Assembly: GCF_001458355.1 (NCBI RefSeq)
Contig: NZ_CYSA01000023.1
Coordinates: 1 to 64,000, forward strand
Reading direction: 5' to 3'
DNA: 64,000 nt
Source: Thalassovita gelatinovora
Lineage (GTDB): Bacteria; Pseudomonadota; Alphaproteobacteria; Rhodobacterales; Rhodobacteraceae
Part shown: positions 16,850 through 24,666 of the stretch, one piece after another
How positions within the stretch are numbered: position 1 is the first letter of the stretch
How the letters are laid out: each line of letters begins with the position of its first letter
Notes under the pieces: model-generated
Seen by the model: the letters and a program-made list of their open reading frames with translations, nothing else
What the model was told of the DNA's origin: nothing
Databases searched by the model: none
Made by a program: the position numbers and the translations under genes

Positions 16850-17983
16850 ATGCGGATTGCGGTTGTCGGACGGGGAATGATCGGAAGCGCGGCAGCGCGG
16901 CATCTGGCCAAGCAGGGGCAGGAGGTCATCCTGATCGGCCCGTCGGAACCGGCAGACCCGCAACGCCATGACGGGGTTTTCGCCAGCCATTATGACGAAG
17001 GCCGGATCACCCGGTCGCTGGACCCGTCGCCGTTCTGGAGCCGGGCCAGCCGCGACAGCATCGCGCGCTATGACGAGATCGAGGCGGCCAGCGGGGTGCG
17101 GTTTTTCCACGAGACCGGGTTGATCATGGCCGGACCCGAGGGCAGCGAGCCGATTTCCGAGGTTGACCGGGGCGCGGCGCGGGACGGGATCATGTGCGAG
17201 GCGTATCGCGGCACGGATTTGGCCGCACGTTTTGGCTATTTCAGCTTTGGAGCCGACACGCTGGCGCTGTTCGAGCCGCGCCGGGCCGGGCATATCAACC
17301 CGCGCGCCTTGGTGCGGGCGCAAGGGATCGCCGCGCAGCGCGCCGGAGCGCAGGTTCTGGACACAGTGGCGACGGGTCTGCGTGAAGATGCGGCGGGGGT
17401 CACGGTGCAGACATCCCAAGGCGAGGTTGCGGCGGATCAGGTACTGGTGGCTGCCGGAGGGTTCAGCAAGACGTTGCTGGGCGAGTCGATCAACCTGCGG
17501 GTCTATGCCCGGACCGTTTTGTTGCTGGAGGTCGATGCCGAGGAACAGGCGCGGCTGGCCGGGATGCCGCCGCTGATCTGGCTGGGACCGGCGGGCGAAG
17601 ACCCGTATCTGTTGCCGCCGATCCGCTATCCCGATGGCCGGATGTATCTGAAGATTGGCGGCGATCCGGGGGATGTCGCGCTGAACACCGATCAGGACAT
17701 GCGCGATTGGTTCCGGTCGGGCGGAAACCCGCAGGTCGGGGCCTTGCTGGAAGATGCCATACGGGCACGTATGCCGGGGCTGCGATCCGGGTCGAGCAAG
17801 ATCGCCGCCTGTGTGACCAGTTACAGCGATGACGGGCTGGCATTGATCGAGCGGCTGAACGCGCGGGTTTCGGTGGCGACGGCGGGCTGTGGCAAGGCAG
17901 CGAAAAACAGTGACGAGCTGGGGCGGTTGGGGGCCGAGGTTGCTTTGGGCCGCGCGTTGCCGGATTGGGCGGCGCGGAGTTGA
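16850..17983 (+). CDS. FAD-dependent oxidoreductase of the DAO family (sarcosine/N-methyltryptophan oxidase-like)
   Basis: A 377-aa DAO-superfamily flavoenzyme. The dinucleotide-binding N-terminus is RIAVVGRGMIGSAAARHLA, followed by a substrate-domain block with ASHYDEGRITRS; the second FAD block VLVAAGGFSK is near the middle. The length and ASHxDxxRITR pattern resemble monomeric sarcosine oxidase and SolA (N-methyl-amino acid oxidation). The C-terminal AGCGKAAKNSDELG is close to the flavin-linking region of those enzymes, but the covalent-flavin Cys cannot be assigned with confidence. The gene stands alone; substrate unknown. Confidence 0.82.
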   Translation: MRIAVVGRGMIGSAAARHLAKQGQEVILIGPSEPADPQRHDGVFASHYDEGRITRSLDPSPFWSRASRDSIARYDEIEAASGVRFFHETGLIMAGPEGSEPISEVDRGAARDGIMCEAYRGTDLAARFGYFSFGADTLALFEPRRAGHINPRALVRAQGIAAQRAGAQVLDTVATGLREDAAGVTVQTSQGEVAADQVLVAAGGFSKTLLGESINLRVYARTVLLLEVDAEEQARLAGMPPLIWLGPAGEDPYLLPPIRYPDGRMYLKIGGDPGDVALNTDQDMRDWFRSGGNPQVGALLEDAIRARMPGLRSGSSKIAACVTSYSDDGLALIERLNARVSVATAGCGKAAKNSDELGRLGAEVALGRALPDWAARS

Positions 17984-18039
17984 TTTGATCGTATTGGTCG
18001 AAAAGGCCACAAATTCGGAGCTGATCAGTGCGGTTTGAC

Positions 18040-18313
18040 CGTGAATTATTGAGTGCAAACAATGGCATGTCTGCGGTTTTCCGCTTGGGGTTCTGTGCGG
18101 GATTATGATCAAAATTCGCCCGTAAATCCGGGGCGATAAATTCTTTTCTGGCGAGTGAAAAAAGAGCTTGATCGAATCCGGACATGGCCCTAGATGCCGC
18201 AATCAGACGCCAACGCACGCGCCTCTGGCCGGCCCGAAAGGGCCCGTGTTTACGTAGCGACGGTAACGTCTCCCTTGGAAGTGAGCGGTCATATATGGCC
18301 GGGTCTATTGGAG
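18040..18313 (+). ncRNA. Structured leader of the ornithine decarboxylase gene, possible speF-type element
   Basis: The 335-bp space before the decarboxylase has no good gene but several hairpins: GGCCC-GAAA-GGGCC (18226-18239), GACG-GTAA-CGTC (18259-18270), and CGGTCAT-AT-ATGGCCG (18286-18301, one G-T pair) just before the ribosome site GGAG. Two have GNRA-type tetraloops. A 25-codon frame (18062-18139) precedes them. Rfam describes a speF element upstream of ornithine decarboxylase genes in alphaproteobacteria; position and structure fit it, but no covariance search was possible. Confidence 0.45.
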
Positions 18314-18319
18314 ATGACC

Positions 18320-19492
18320 ATGAACGCTAATGTAACGCCCTTTGCGTGCGGCGATGCCGTATGCGCCCAGAACCGTATCGAAACCTTCATCCGTTCGACC
18401 GTGTTCGACCGGCCCACTTTGGTGCTGGACCGGGACATGGTGGCGCAGCAATACCGGGCGCTGAAAGCCGGTCTGGGCCGCGCCGATATTCATTACGCGG
18501 TGAAAGCCAACCCGGCGCGGGATGTGTTGGAAGTTCTGGTCAGCGAAGGATCGCATTTCGACGCCGCGTCGCGCGGCGAGATCGCACTGTGCCTGAGCCT
18601 TGGCGCGCATCCCGACTGCATTTCCTTTGGCAACACGGTTAAGCGGGCGTCGGATATTGCCTTTGCGCATCAGGCCGGGATCACCCTGTTTGCCGTCGAT
18701 GCCGAAGAAGAGCTGGAAAAGATCGCCGAACATGCAACGGGGGCGCAGGTTTATATCCGTCTGCTGGTCGGTGCGACCGGGGCCGATTGGCCGCTGAGCC
18801 GGAAATTCGGCTGCACACCGGAAATGGCTGAAGGGTTGATGGCGCGGGCGCTGGAACTGGGGCTGACCCCGGTCGGGTTGTCGTTCCATGTCGGTAGCCA
18901 GACCCGTCAGGCCGAGATGTGGCGCGATACGCTGGATCAGGTTGCGGCGGTCTGGACCCAGGCGCGGGCCAAGGGTTATCCGCTGTCGCTGATCAATATC
19001 GGCGGCGGGTTCCCGGCGTTTTACGGCGAAGCGATTGAACCGGCCACGATCTATGCTGCGCGGGTGATGGAAATGGTCGAGGCGCGGTTTGACGGGGCAG
19101 AACGGGTGATGGCGGAACCGGGGCGCGGCATGGTGGCCGAGGCGGGGATGATCGCGGCCGAAGTGATGTTGGTGTCGAAGAAATCCGAAGACGATCTGCA
19201 TCGCTGGGTTTATCTGGATATCGGCAAATTTTCCGGTCTGGCCGAAACCATGGATGAAGCGATCCGCTATCAATTCGCGACCGAGCGTGATCACGAAGAT
19301 CACGGGCCCTGCATTCTGGCCGGGCCGTCTTGCGACAGTGCGGATGTGCTGTATGAAAACCGCCCGGTGATGCTGCCGGTCGGGTTACGTGCCGGGGACA
19401 AGGTGATCATCCGCAGCTGCGGCGCCTATACGTCGAGCTATTCTTCGGTCGGATTCAACGGGTTTCCGCCGCTTGACGTGGTGGTGATCTGA
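18320..19492 (+). CDS. speF: Ornithine decarboxylase (PLP-dependent, fold type III)
   Basis: A 390-aa alanine-racemase-fold decarboxylase that makes putrescine from ornithine. The PLP Lys is in HYAVKANPA, the His stacking on PLP in SFHVGSQT, the phosphate-binding loop in INIGGGFPAFYGE, EPGRGMVAEAG follows, and the active-site Cys is in AGPSCDSADVL. The CDSxD form is typical of ornithine decarboxylases, although dual ornithine/lysine enzymes exist. The frame is open from 18194; ATG 18320 has GGAG six bases upstream and gives family length, whereas ATG 18314 sits on the ribosome site. A structured leader precedes it. Confidence 0.92.
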   Translation: MNANVTPFACGDAVCAQNRIETFIRSTVFDRPTLVLDRDMVAQQYRALKAGLGRADIHYAVKANPARDVLEVLVSEGSHFDAASRGEIALCLSLGAHPDCISFGNTVKRASDIAFAHQAGITLFAVDAEEELEKIAEHATGAQVYIRLLVGATGADWPLSRKFGCTPEMAEGLMARALELGLTPVGLSFHVGSQTRQAEMWRDTLDQVAAVWTQARAKGYPLSLINIGGGFPAFYGEAIEPATIYAARVMEMVEARFDGAERVMAEPGRGMVAEAGMIAAEVMLVSKKSEDDLHRWVYLDIGKFSGLAETMDEAIRYQFATERDHEDHGPCILAGPSCDSADVLYENRPVMLPVGLRAGDKVIIRSCGAYTSSYSSVGFNGFPPLDVVVI

Positions 19493-19498
19493 AATCTG

Positions 19499-19538
19499 CT
19501 GACCGGGTCCGGTGGGGTATCCTGCCGGGTCCGGTCAG
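19499..19538. terminator. Inverted repeat between the convergent decarboxylase and recR genes
   Basis: CTGACCGG (19499-19506) pairs with CCGGTCAG (19531-19538), overlapping the recR stop. Inside it CCGGGTCCGGT occurs twice as a direct repeat (19503-19513 and 19525-19535). It could end both transcripts. Confidence 0.5.
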
Positions 19539-20134
19539 ATCTGTTTTCGAGCGTTGAGCGCGGCGGTAATGGTGCCTTCGTCGAGGTAATCCAGTTCGCC
19601 GCCGATTGGTACGCCCTGCGCCAGCGAGGTCAATCTGACCCTGCTTTCCAGTTGATCGGCGATGTAATGCGCGGTGGTCTGGCCATCGACGGTGGCGTTG
19701 AGCGCGAGGATCACTTCGGTGATGTCTTCGGCGTTGATCCGGTCGATCAGTTTGGGGATGCGCAATTGTTCCGGGCCGATCGAATCGAGCGCCGACAGGG
19801 TGCCGCCGAGCACGTGATAGCGGCCCTTGAAGCCGCCAGCGCGTTCCATCGCCCATAGATCGGCCACGTCTTCGACCACGCACAGGATGCCGTTGCCGCG
19901 TTTGTCGCTGCTGCAGATGGCGCAGATATCCGAGGTGCCGATATTGCCGCAATTGAGGCATTCGCGCGCGGTGGCGGCGACCGATTGCATCAGGTCGGCC
20001 AGCGGCGTCAGAAGCAGCGCCCGTTTGCGGATCATTTGCAGCACAGCGCGCCGCGCCGAGCGTGGCCCGAGGCCCGGCAGCTTGGCCATCATCGCGATGA
20101 GGGCATCGATGTCTTGGGTGGATTTATCGGTCAT
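19535..20134 (-). CDS. recR: Recombination mediator RecR
   Basis: A 199-aa RecR, which with RecFO loads RecA at single-stranded gaps. It shows the N-terminal helix-hairpin-helix region ([17 protein letters not shown]), the four-Cys zinc finger ([16 protein letters not shown]) and the Toprim domain starting [18 protein letters not shown], ending with [15 protein letters not shown]. It is the last gene of dnaX-ybaB-recR, the standard order, with a 120-bp gap after ybaB that holds a GNGTATTT repeat. Confidence 0.97.
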   Translation of the reverse strand: MTDKSTQDIDALIAMMAKLPGLGPRSARRAVLQMIRKRALLLTPLADLMQSVAATARECLNCGNIGTSDICAICSSDKRGNGILCVVEDVADLWAMERAGGFKGRYHVLGGTLSALDSIGPEQLRIPKLIDRINAEDITEVILALNATVDGQTTAHYIADQLESRVRLTSLAQGVPIGGELDYLDEGTITAALNARKQI

Positions 20135-20227
20135 GGCCGCAATCTAGTGTGGATTGGCGGCGTTGGATAGGGGGGGGATCCGCCGGGGGCGTGGCGCTTG
20201 TGTCGCGCTTGGGGACGCCTCCGGCGG

Positions 20228-20251
20228 GCGTATTTTGAGAAACGATGAAAC
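20228..20251 (+). repeat. Intergenic repeat, copy 4 (24 nt)
   Basis: GCGTATTT, TGAG, then AAACGATGAAAC; one base longer in the right half than the other copies. It lies between ybaB and recR, opposite to their direction, directly after the ybaB stop. Confidence 0.55.
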
Positions 20252-20254
20252 GGA

Positions 20255-20599
20255 TCAGAACGGCAGTTTCATGTCCTTGGGCAGGCCCATTTCTTCGCTC
20301 AGCTTGGTCATTTCCGCCTGTGCCCGGTCGCTGGCTTTGAGTTGGGCATCCTTGATGGCGGCAAGGATCAGGTCTTCGACCACTTCCTTTTCGTCGGGGT
20401 GGAAGATCGAGGGATCGATATCCAGCGCCTTCATTTCGCCTTTCATGGTGCAGGTTGCCTTGACCAGACCGGCCCCGGATTCGCCGGTCACGGTCAGGTT
20501 TGCCATTTCTTCTTGCAGGGTGGCCATTTTACCCTGCATTTCCTTGGCTTTTTTCATCATGCCAGCCATGTCGCCAAGGCTTCCGAGACCCTTCAGCAT
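20255..20599 (-). CDS. ybaB: YbaB/EbfC family nucleoid-associated protein
   Basis: A 114-aa YbaB/EbfC protein, a small DNA-binding dimer usually encoded between dnaX and recR. Landmarks are the amphipathic N-terminal helix (GDMAGMMKKAKEMQGKMATL), the GESGAGLVKATCTMKGEMKAL beta region and DLILAAIKDAQLKASDRAQ. The linear order dnaX, ybaB, recR confirms it. Length is normal. Confidence 0.96.
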   Translation of the reverse strand: MLKGLGSLGDMAGMMKKAKEMQGKMATLQEEMANLTVTGESGAGLVKATCTMKGEMKALDIDPSIFHPDEKEVVEDLILAAIKDAQLKASDRAQAEMTKLSEEMGLPKDMKLPF

Positions 20600-20668
20600 C
20601 GAGATACTCCTGTTTCTGTTGGTGTTCGTTCTATTGCGGGTTGCCGCGTTCGGCGGTTGCGGGGCGGG

Positions 20669-22444
20669 TCAGTCTTCTTCGAACGGATCCCATTCGTCTT
20701 CGACCTCCTGCAGCGCGTCTTGCTGGGCTTTGGCCTGCAAGTCGCGGGCCGTTCGGATCTGGGTGATCTTGGCCTTGGGAAAGGCATTGAGCACGGCCAG
20801 GACCATCGGATGGGCTTCGGCTTCGGCGCGCAGGGCGGTTTCCTTGGCGTTGCGTTTTTCGTCGATGGTTTCGCCGCCGCCTTCGTTGACCACGGTAAGC
20901 GCCCAGCGGTTGCCGGTCCAGCGTTGCAGCGCAGTGCCCAGCCTTTGGGCCAGATCGCGCGGCGCGTCGTCAGTGGGGACGAATTCGATCCGGCCGGGTT
21001 GATAGGCGGCCAGCCGCAGCCCGGTTTCGACATGGACCAGCAATTGCATATCGCGGTTCGTGCGGATCAGTTCGACCACGTGGTCGAAAGTGGGGAACCG
21101 GGCCAGCGCCTGGTCGGCATCCTGGGCCAGTGCCGCCTGCGGGCCGCCCTGTTGTGGTCTGCCTGCGCCGCTGGCCGGGGTCGGGGCATAGGCCGAGGTG
21201 GCCCCGACCGGTGCAGGTGTAGCCATGCCGTGCATCGGTTGCCCGCCACCGGGACCGCCCGCCGGGGGCTGCGGTTGCGGAGTGTTTTGCAACCTGTTGA
21301 GCAATTCTTCCGGGCTGGGCAGGTCGGCGACATGGGTCAGCCGGATGATCGCCATTTCGGCGGCCATCATCGCGTTCGGGGCGCTTGCGACTTCGTCCAG
21401 CGCCTTGAGCAGCATTTGCCACATCCGGGTCATCGACCGCATCGGCAGGGCCTGGGCCATCGCCTGACCACGGGCGCGTTCATCGGGGCTGACGGTGGGA
21501 TCGTCCACCGCTTCGGGGGTGATTTTCACCACCGAAATCCAATGGGTGATTTCGGCCAGATCGCGCAGCACCGCCATCGGGTCGGCACCATCGGCATATT
21601 GGCCACCGATTTCGGCCAGCGCACCGGCGGCGTCGCCCTTCATGATCAGATCGTAAAGGTCCAGCACCCGGCCACGATCGGCCAGCCCGAGCATGGCGCG
21701 GACCTGATCGGCGCTGGTTTCGCCGGCGCCGTGGCTGATCGCCTGATCAAGCAGCGATTGGGCATCCCGCGCCGAACCTTCGGCGGCGCGGGTGATCAGC
21801 GCCAGCGCGTCATCGGTGATATGGGCCGCTTCGGCATCGGCGATGCGGCGCAGCATGGTGATCATCACTTCGGGTTCGATCCGGCGCAGGTCGAAGCGCT
21901 GACACCGCGACAGCACCGTGACCGGGACTTTGCGGATTTCAGTGGTAGCGAAGATGAATTTCACATGGGCGGGCGGTTCTTCCAGCGTTTTGAGCAGCGC
22001 GTTGAAAGCGCTGGTCGAGAGCATGTGAACTTCGTCGATGATGTAGATCTTGTAGCGGGCCGAGGCGGCGCGGTAATGTACGCTGTCGATGATTTCACGG
22101 ATGTCGCCGACCCCAGTGCGCGAGGCCGCATCCATTTCCATCACATCGACATGGCGGCCTTCCATGATGGCGCGGCAATGTTCGCATTGGCCGCAAGGTT
22201 CGATGGTGGGGCCGCCGGTGCCATCGGGGCCGATACAGTTCATCCCCTTGGCGATGATCCGCGCGGTGGTGGTTTTGCCGGTGCCGCGGATACCGGTCAT
22301 GATGAAGGCTTGGGCAATGCGATCGGCTTCGAACGCGTTGCGCAATGTGCGCACCATCGCATCCTGCCCGACCAGATCGGCGAAGGTTTCGGGGCGGTAT
22401 TTGCGTGCCAGAACCTGGTAGCCGGGGGGAGGGGTGTCGGTCAT
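20669..22444 (-). CDS. dnaX: DNA polymerase III subunits gamma and tau
   Basis: A 591-aa clamp-loader ATPase. The start is ATG 22444 (MTDTPPPGYQVLARKYRP); an open extension to 22579 is Pro/Arg-rich shadow sequence. Motifs are Walker A GIRGTGKTTTAR, the zinc-binding CGQCEHC, Walker B IIDEVHML, sensor FIFATTEIRKVPVTVLSRCQ, a Pro/Gly-rich linker (PQPQPPAGGPGGGQ and after) and the tau-specific C-terminal domain ending DEWDPFEED. No internal frameshift signal for gamma was recognised. It heads the dnaX-ybaB-recR operon. Confidence 0.97.
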   Translation of the reverse strand: MTDTPPPGYQVLARKYRPETFADLVGQDAMVRTLRNAFEADRIAQAFIMTGIRGTGKTTTARIIAKGMNCIGPDGTGGPTIEPCGQCEHCRAIMEGRHVDVMEMDAASRTGVGDIREIIDSVHYRAASARYKIYIIDEVHMLSTSAFNALLKTLEEPPAHVKFIFATTEIRKVPVTVLSRCQRFDLRRIEPEVMITMLRRIADAEAAHITDDALALITRAAEGSARDAQSLLDQAISHGAGETSADQVRAMLGLADRGRVLDLYDLIMKGDAAGALAEIGGQYADGADPMAVLRDLAEITHWISVVKITPEAVDDPTVSPDERARGQAMAQALPMRSMTRMWQMLLKALDEVASAPNAMMAAEMAIIRLTHVADLPSPEELLNRLQNTPQPQPPAGGPGGGQPMHGMATPAPVGATSAYAPTPASGAGRPQQGGPQAALAQDADQALARFPTFDHVVELIRTNRDMQLLVHVETGLRLAAYQPGRIEFVPTDDAPRDLAQRLGTALQRWTGNRWALTVVNEGGGETIDEKRNAKETALRAEAEAHPMVLAVLNAFPKAKITQIRTARDLQAKAQQDALQEVEDEWDPFEED

Positions 22445-22587
22445 GATCTGCCTTCGGATTCGGATATGCGGACAAGGTAAGCGTTGGGGCGGTGCCCGTC
22501 TACCGGATAGGTGGGGCAAGATCGGGGGAGGCCGGGGCGGAACAGGGGCGCTGCCCCTCTGCGCGCGTGTCGCGCGCATTCACCCCG

Positions 22588-22610
22588 GAGTATTTGGGCC
22601 AAGATGAAAC
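22588..22610 (+). repeat. Intergenic 23-nt repeat, copy 5
   Basis: GAGTATTT, GGGC, CAAGATGAAAC, then GGCAG. It matches copy 3 except in the variable bases. It lies in the divergent space between dnaX and the phosphatase gene. Confidence 0.65.
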
Positions 22611-22739
22611 GGCAGCCGGTGCTGGCCGGTGGCGGGTTTGTGTTTTTCATGTGCAGGCGCGGATTGTGCGGCTAAGCTGCGGCTGTGGAAAGGGCCGGGG
22701 GGGCAATTTCCGATGGTTTCCCGGGGGGAGGGGCTGGGC

Positions 22740-23234
22740 ATGTCCGAACTGGTGCTGCATGCGCTGACGGTGAGTGACGGTATTCTTGCGATTTGTCCGT
22801 TGCCGGGGCGGGGGGGCAGCTATGACGAAGATATCGAACATCTGAGGGAATGGACGCCATCATTGATGATTTCCCTGACGACCGAAGCGGAAATGGTGAG
22901 CGAAGGCGCCGCGCATCTGGGCCCTGACATGATCGAATCCGGTTGCCGCTGGGTGCATATGCCGGTGCCGGATTTCGGGGTGCCGGACCCGGATTTCACA
23001 GCGCAGTGGCCGGAGGTCAGCCATACCGCCCTGACCGCGCTGAAAGGGGGCGGACGGGTAGTGGTTCAGTGCCGCGGCGGTTGTGGCCGGTCCGGCATGG
23101 TGGCGCTGCGGCTGATGGTCGAGGCCGGCGAGGAGGGCGAAGCGGCGTTGGCGCGGTTGCGCGCGGCGCGGCCCTGTGCGGTGGAAACCGAAGCGCAGAT
23201 GGATTGGGCGCTTGCCCCGGTTTCGGCGGGCTAA
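22740..23234 (+). CDS. Cysteine-based protein phosphatase-like protein (PTP/dual-specificity fold)
   Basis: A 164-aa protein with the C-x5-R phosphatase loop VVQCRGGCGRSGMVALRL (Cys111, Arg117) and an upstream general-acid Asp candidate in VPDFGVPD. Together with the SLTTEAEM region these fit cyclin-dependent-kinase-inhibitor-3/PTP-like bacterial phosphatases. Predicted to be cytosolic. ATG 22740 follows GGGGAGGGG; ATG 22713 is a possible longer start. It lies beside rsgA (convergent, 27 bp between stops). Target, whether phosphoprotein, lipid or nucleotide, is unknown. Confidence 0.8.
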   Translation: MSELVLHALTVSDGILAICPLPGRGGSYDEDIEHLREWTPSLMISLTTEAEMVSEGAAHLGPDMIESGCRWVHMPVPDFGVPDPDFTAQWPEVSHTALTALKGGGRVVVQCRGGCGRSGMVALRLMVEAGEEGEAALARLRAARPCAVETEAQMDWALAPVSAG

Positions 23235-23261
23235 GCCGGTCCCGGGCCGTTGGTCATGGCG

Positions 23262-24335
23262 CTATTTGCCGCTTTTGTTCTTACCGCCCGGTTTGCCCTT
23301 GAAGCGGCCTTGGGCCGCCTGCACCGCTTTGTGCTGGCGGGTGATTTCGCGGGCGCGGCGGCGGGTTTGGCCCATGGTTTCTGAATTCAGCTGATCCTCG
23401 GCGCGCAATTTACGCCACCGCTCGACCCGAGCTTCATCGAGCGTACCGGCCTTGATCGCGGCCAGCACGGCGCAGCCCGGTTCGCTGATATGGGCGCAAT
23501 CGCGGAATTTGCATTGGGTCGCCAGTTCGGTGATGTCGTCGAACAAGACGTCGATGCCGCCCGCGACGTCGTGCAGACCCAGTTCGCGCATCCCCGGCAT
23601 ATCGATCACCATGCCGCCGCCGGTGGCAAAATGCAGCGACCGGGCGGTGGTGGTGTGGCGGCCCTTGGCATCGTCTTCACGGATGTCGGCGGTCGATTGT
23701 TCGGACCCGGTCAAAGCGTTGATCAGGGTCGATTTGCCAACCCCCGAAGAGCCGACAAAGGCCACGGTGCGGCCTGGGCCGCACCAATGGCGCAGACGAT
23801 CCGATTGGTCCGGGTCCTTGGCGTTAATGATCAGGATTGCTTCGAATTTATTGGAAATTTCTTGCGCCTGTTGCAGGTAGCTTTGGGTGTCTTCGGCCTT
23901 GTCTGCCTTGGTCAGGACCAGAACCGGCGAAACGCCCGCATCCAGCGCCAGCACCACATAGCGTTCGATCCGTGCCGGGTTGAAATCTTCGTTGCAGGAC
24001 GTGGTGATGAACAGCGTGTCGATATTGGCCGCCAGCAGTTGCGATTTGGCTTCGATCCCGGCAGCGCGGCGGCTGAGTTTCGAGCTGCGATCGAGAATCG
24101 TGCGGATGACATGGGTGTCGGGATCGACCATGACCCAATCGCCCACCGCGACGTCGCCGGCGCTGAGACCGGGGGGATAGATCAGCCGCTGGTCGCCCTG
24201 TTCGGACAGGCCGGTGGCCTTGTTGCGTTGCACCGAGGCAATGCGCATCGGCACGCCGTCGGTGCCGCCCGACGCGTCCGGTTGGGTGGCGAAAAAGGGC
24301 GACCATCCGAGATCTTTCAGCGTGGGATTCGTCAC
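23262..24335 (-). CDS. rsgA: Ribosome small-subunit-dependent GTPase RsgA (YjeQ)
   Basis: A 357-aa circularly permuted GTPase that assists late 30S assembly. After an N-terminal OB-fold (VAVGDWVMVDPD) the G motifs appear in permuted order: G4 LTKAD, G1 FVGSSGVGKSTLINAL, G2 around GRHTTTARSL, G3 DMPGMRE; then the zinc-binding C-terminal CKFRDCAHISEPGC and a Lys/Arg-rich tail. GTG 24335 has GGAG six bases upstream and gives the family N-terminus; the open frame to 24437 adds 34 unlikely residues. Confidence 0.95.
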   Translation of the reverse strand: MTNPTLKDLGWSPFFATQPDASGGTDGVPMRIASVQRNKATGLSEQGDQRLIYPPGLSAGDVAVGDWVMVDPDTHVIRTILDRSSKLSRRAAGIEAKSQLLAANIDTLFITTSCNEDFNPARIERYVVLALDAGVSPVLVLTKADKAEDTQSYLQQAQEISNKFEAILIINAKDPDQSDRLRHWCGPGRTVAFVGSSGVGKSTLINALTGSEQSTADIREDDAKGRHTTTARSLHFATGGGMVIDMPGMRELGLHDVAGGIDVLFDDITELATQCKFRDCAHISEPGCAVLAAIKAGTLDEARVERWRKLRAEDQLNSETMGQTRRRAREITRQHKAVQAAQGRFKGKPGGKNKSGK

Positions 24336-24460
24336 GCGGGCTCCGATTTGCTGTGTTAAGGTGTCTTTCGGGCAAGAATGCCGCTTTTCATCGGCGCGGC
24401 AAGAGCGCGTGATCATATTGACCGCGATTCGCCGCATTTAGATGCTGTTGGGAGAAAGGT

Positions 24461-24554
24461 GAGAGGCTGGACAACGACCCAAGCGGGGCTCGTTACGGCT
24501 GCTTCCTTCCGGATCTGACCGGGTTGGCGAGGTGCCTGCCCGCGCCAACCTCTC
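24461..24554 (-). ncRNA. ffs: Signal recognition particle RNA (4.5S, small bacterial type)
   Basis: On the minus strand the conserved domain IV core reads GGTCAGATCCGGAAGG then AAGCAGCC, the Ffh-binding symmetric and asymmetric loops with the GGAA tetraloop. The ends GAGAGG (24554-24549) and CCTCTC (24466-24461) pair, closing a hairpin of about 94 nt. Very characteristic; ends are accurate to a few bases. Confidence 0.95.
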
Positions 24555-24666
24555 AAGCGGTGATATAGTCCGGGCGAAGGACGATTGCAAGACGGGGTGC
24601 AGGCCAGATCATATTGTGCAAAGCGGAGGCGGGCCGATGCCGGTTCGCGGGGCTGTGACGGACGGT

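Noticed and set aside
20342-22480. 712-codon plus-strand frame opposite dnaX
   Set aside because: Longest shadow in the window; dnaX on the other strand has Walker, zinc and sensor motifs, while this frame has no recognisable domain.
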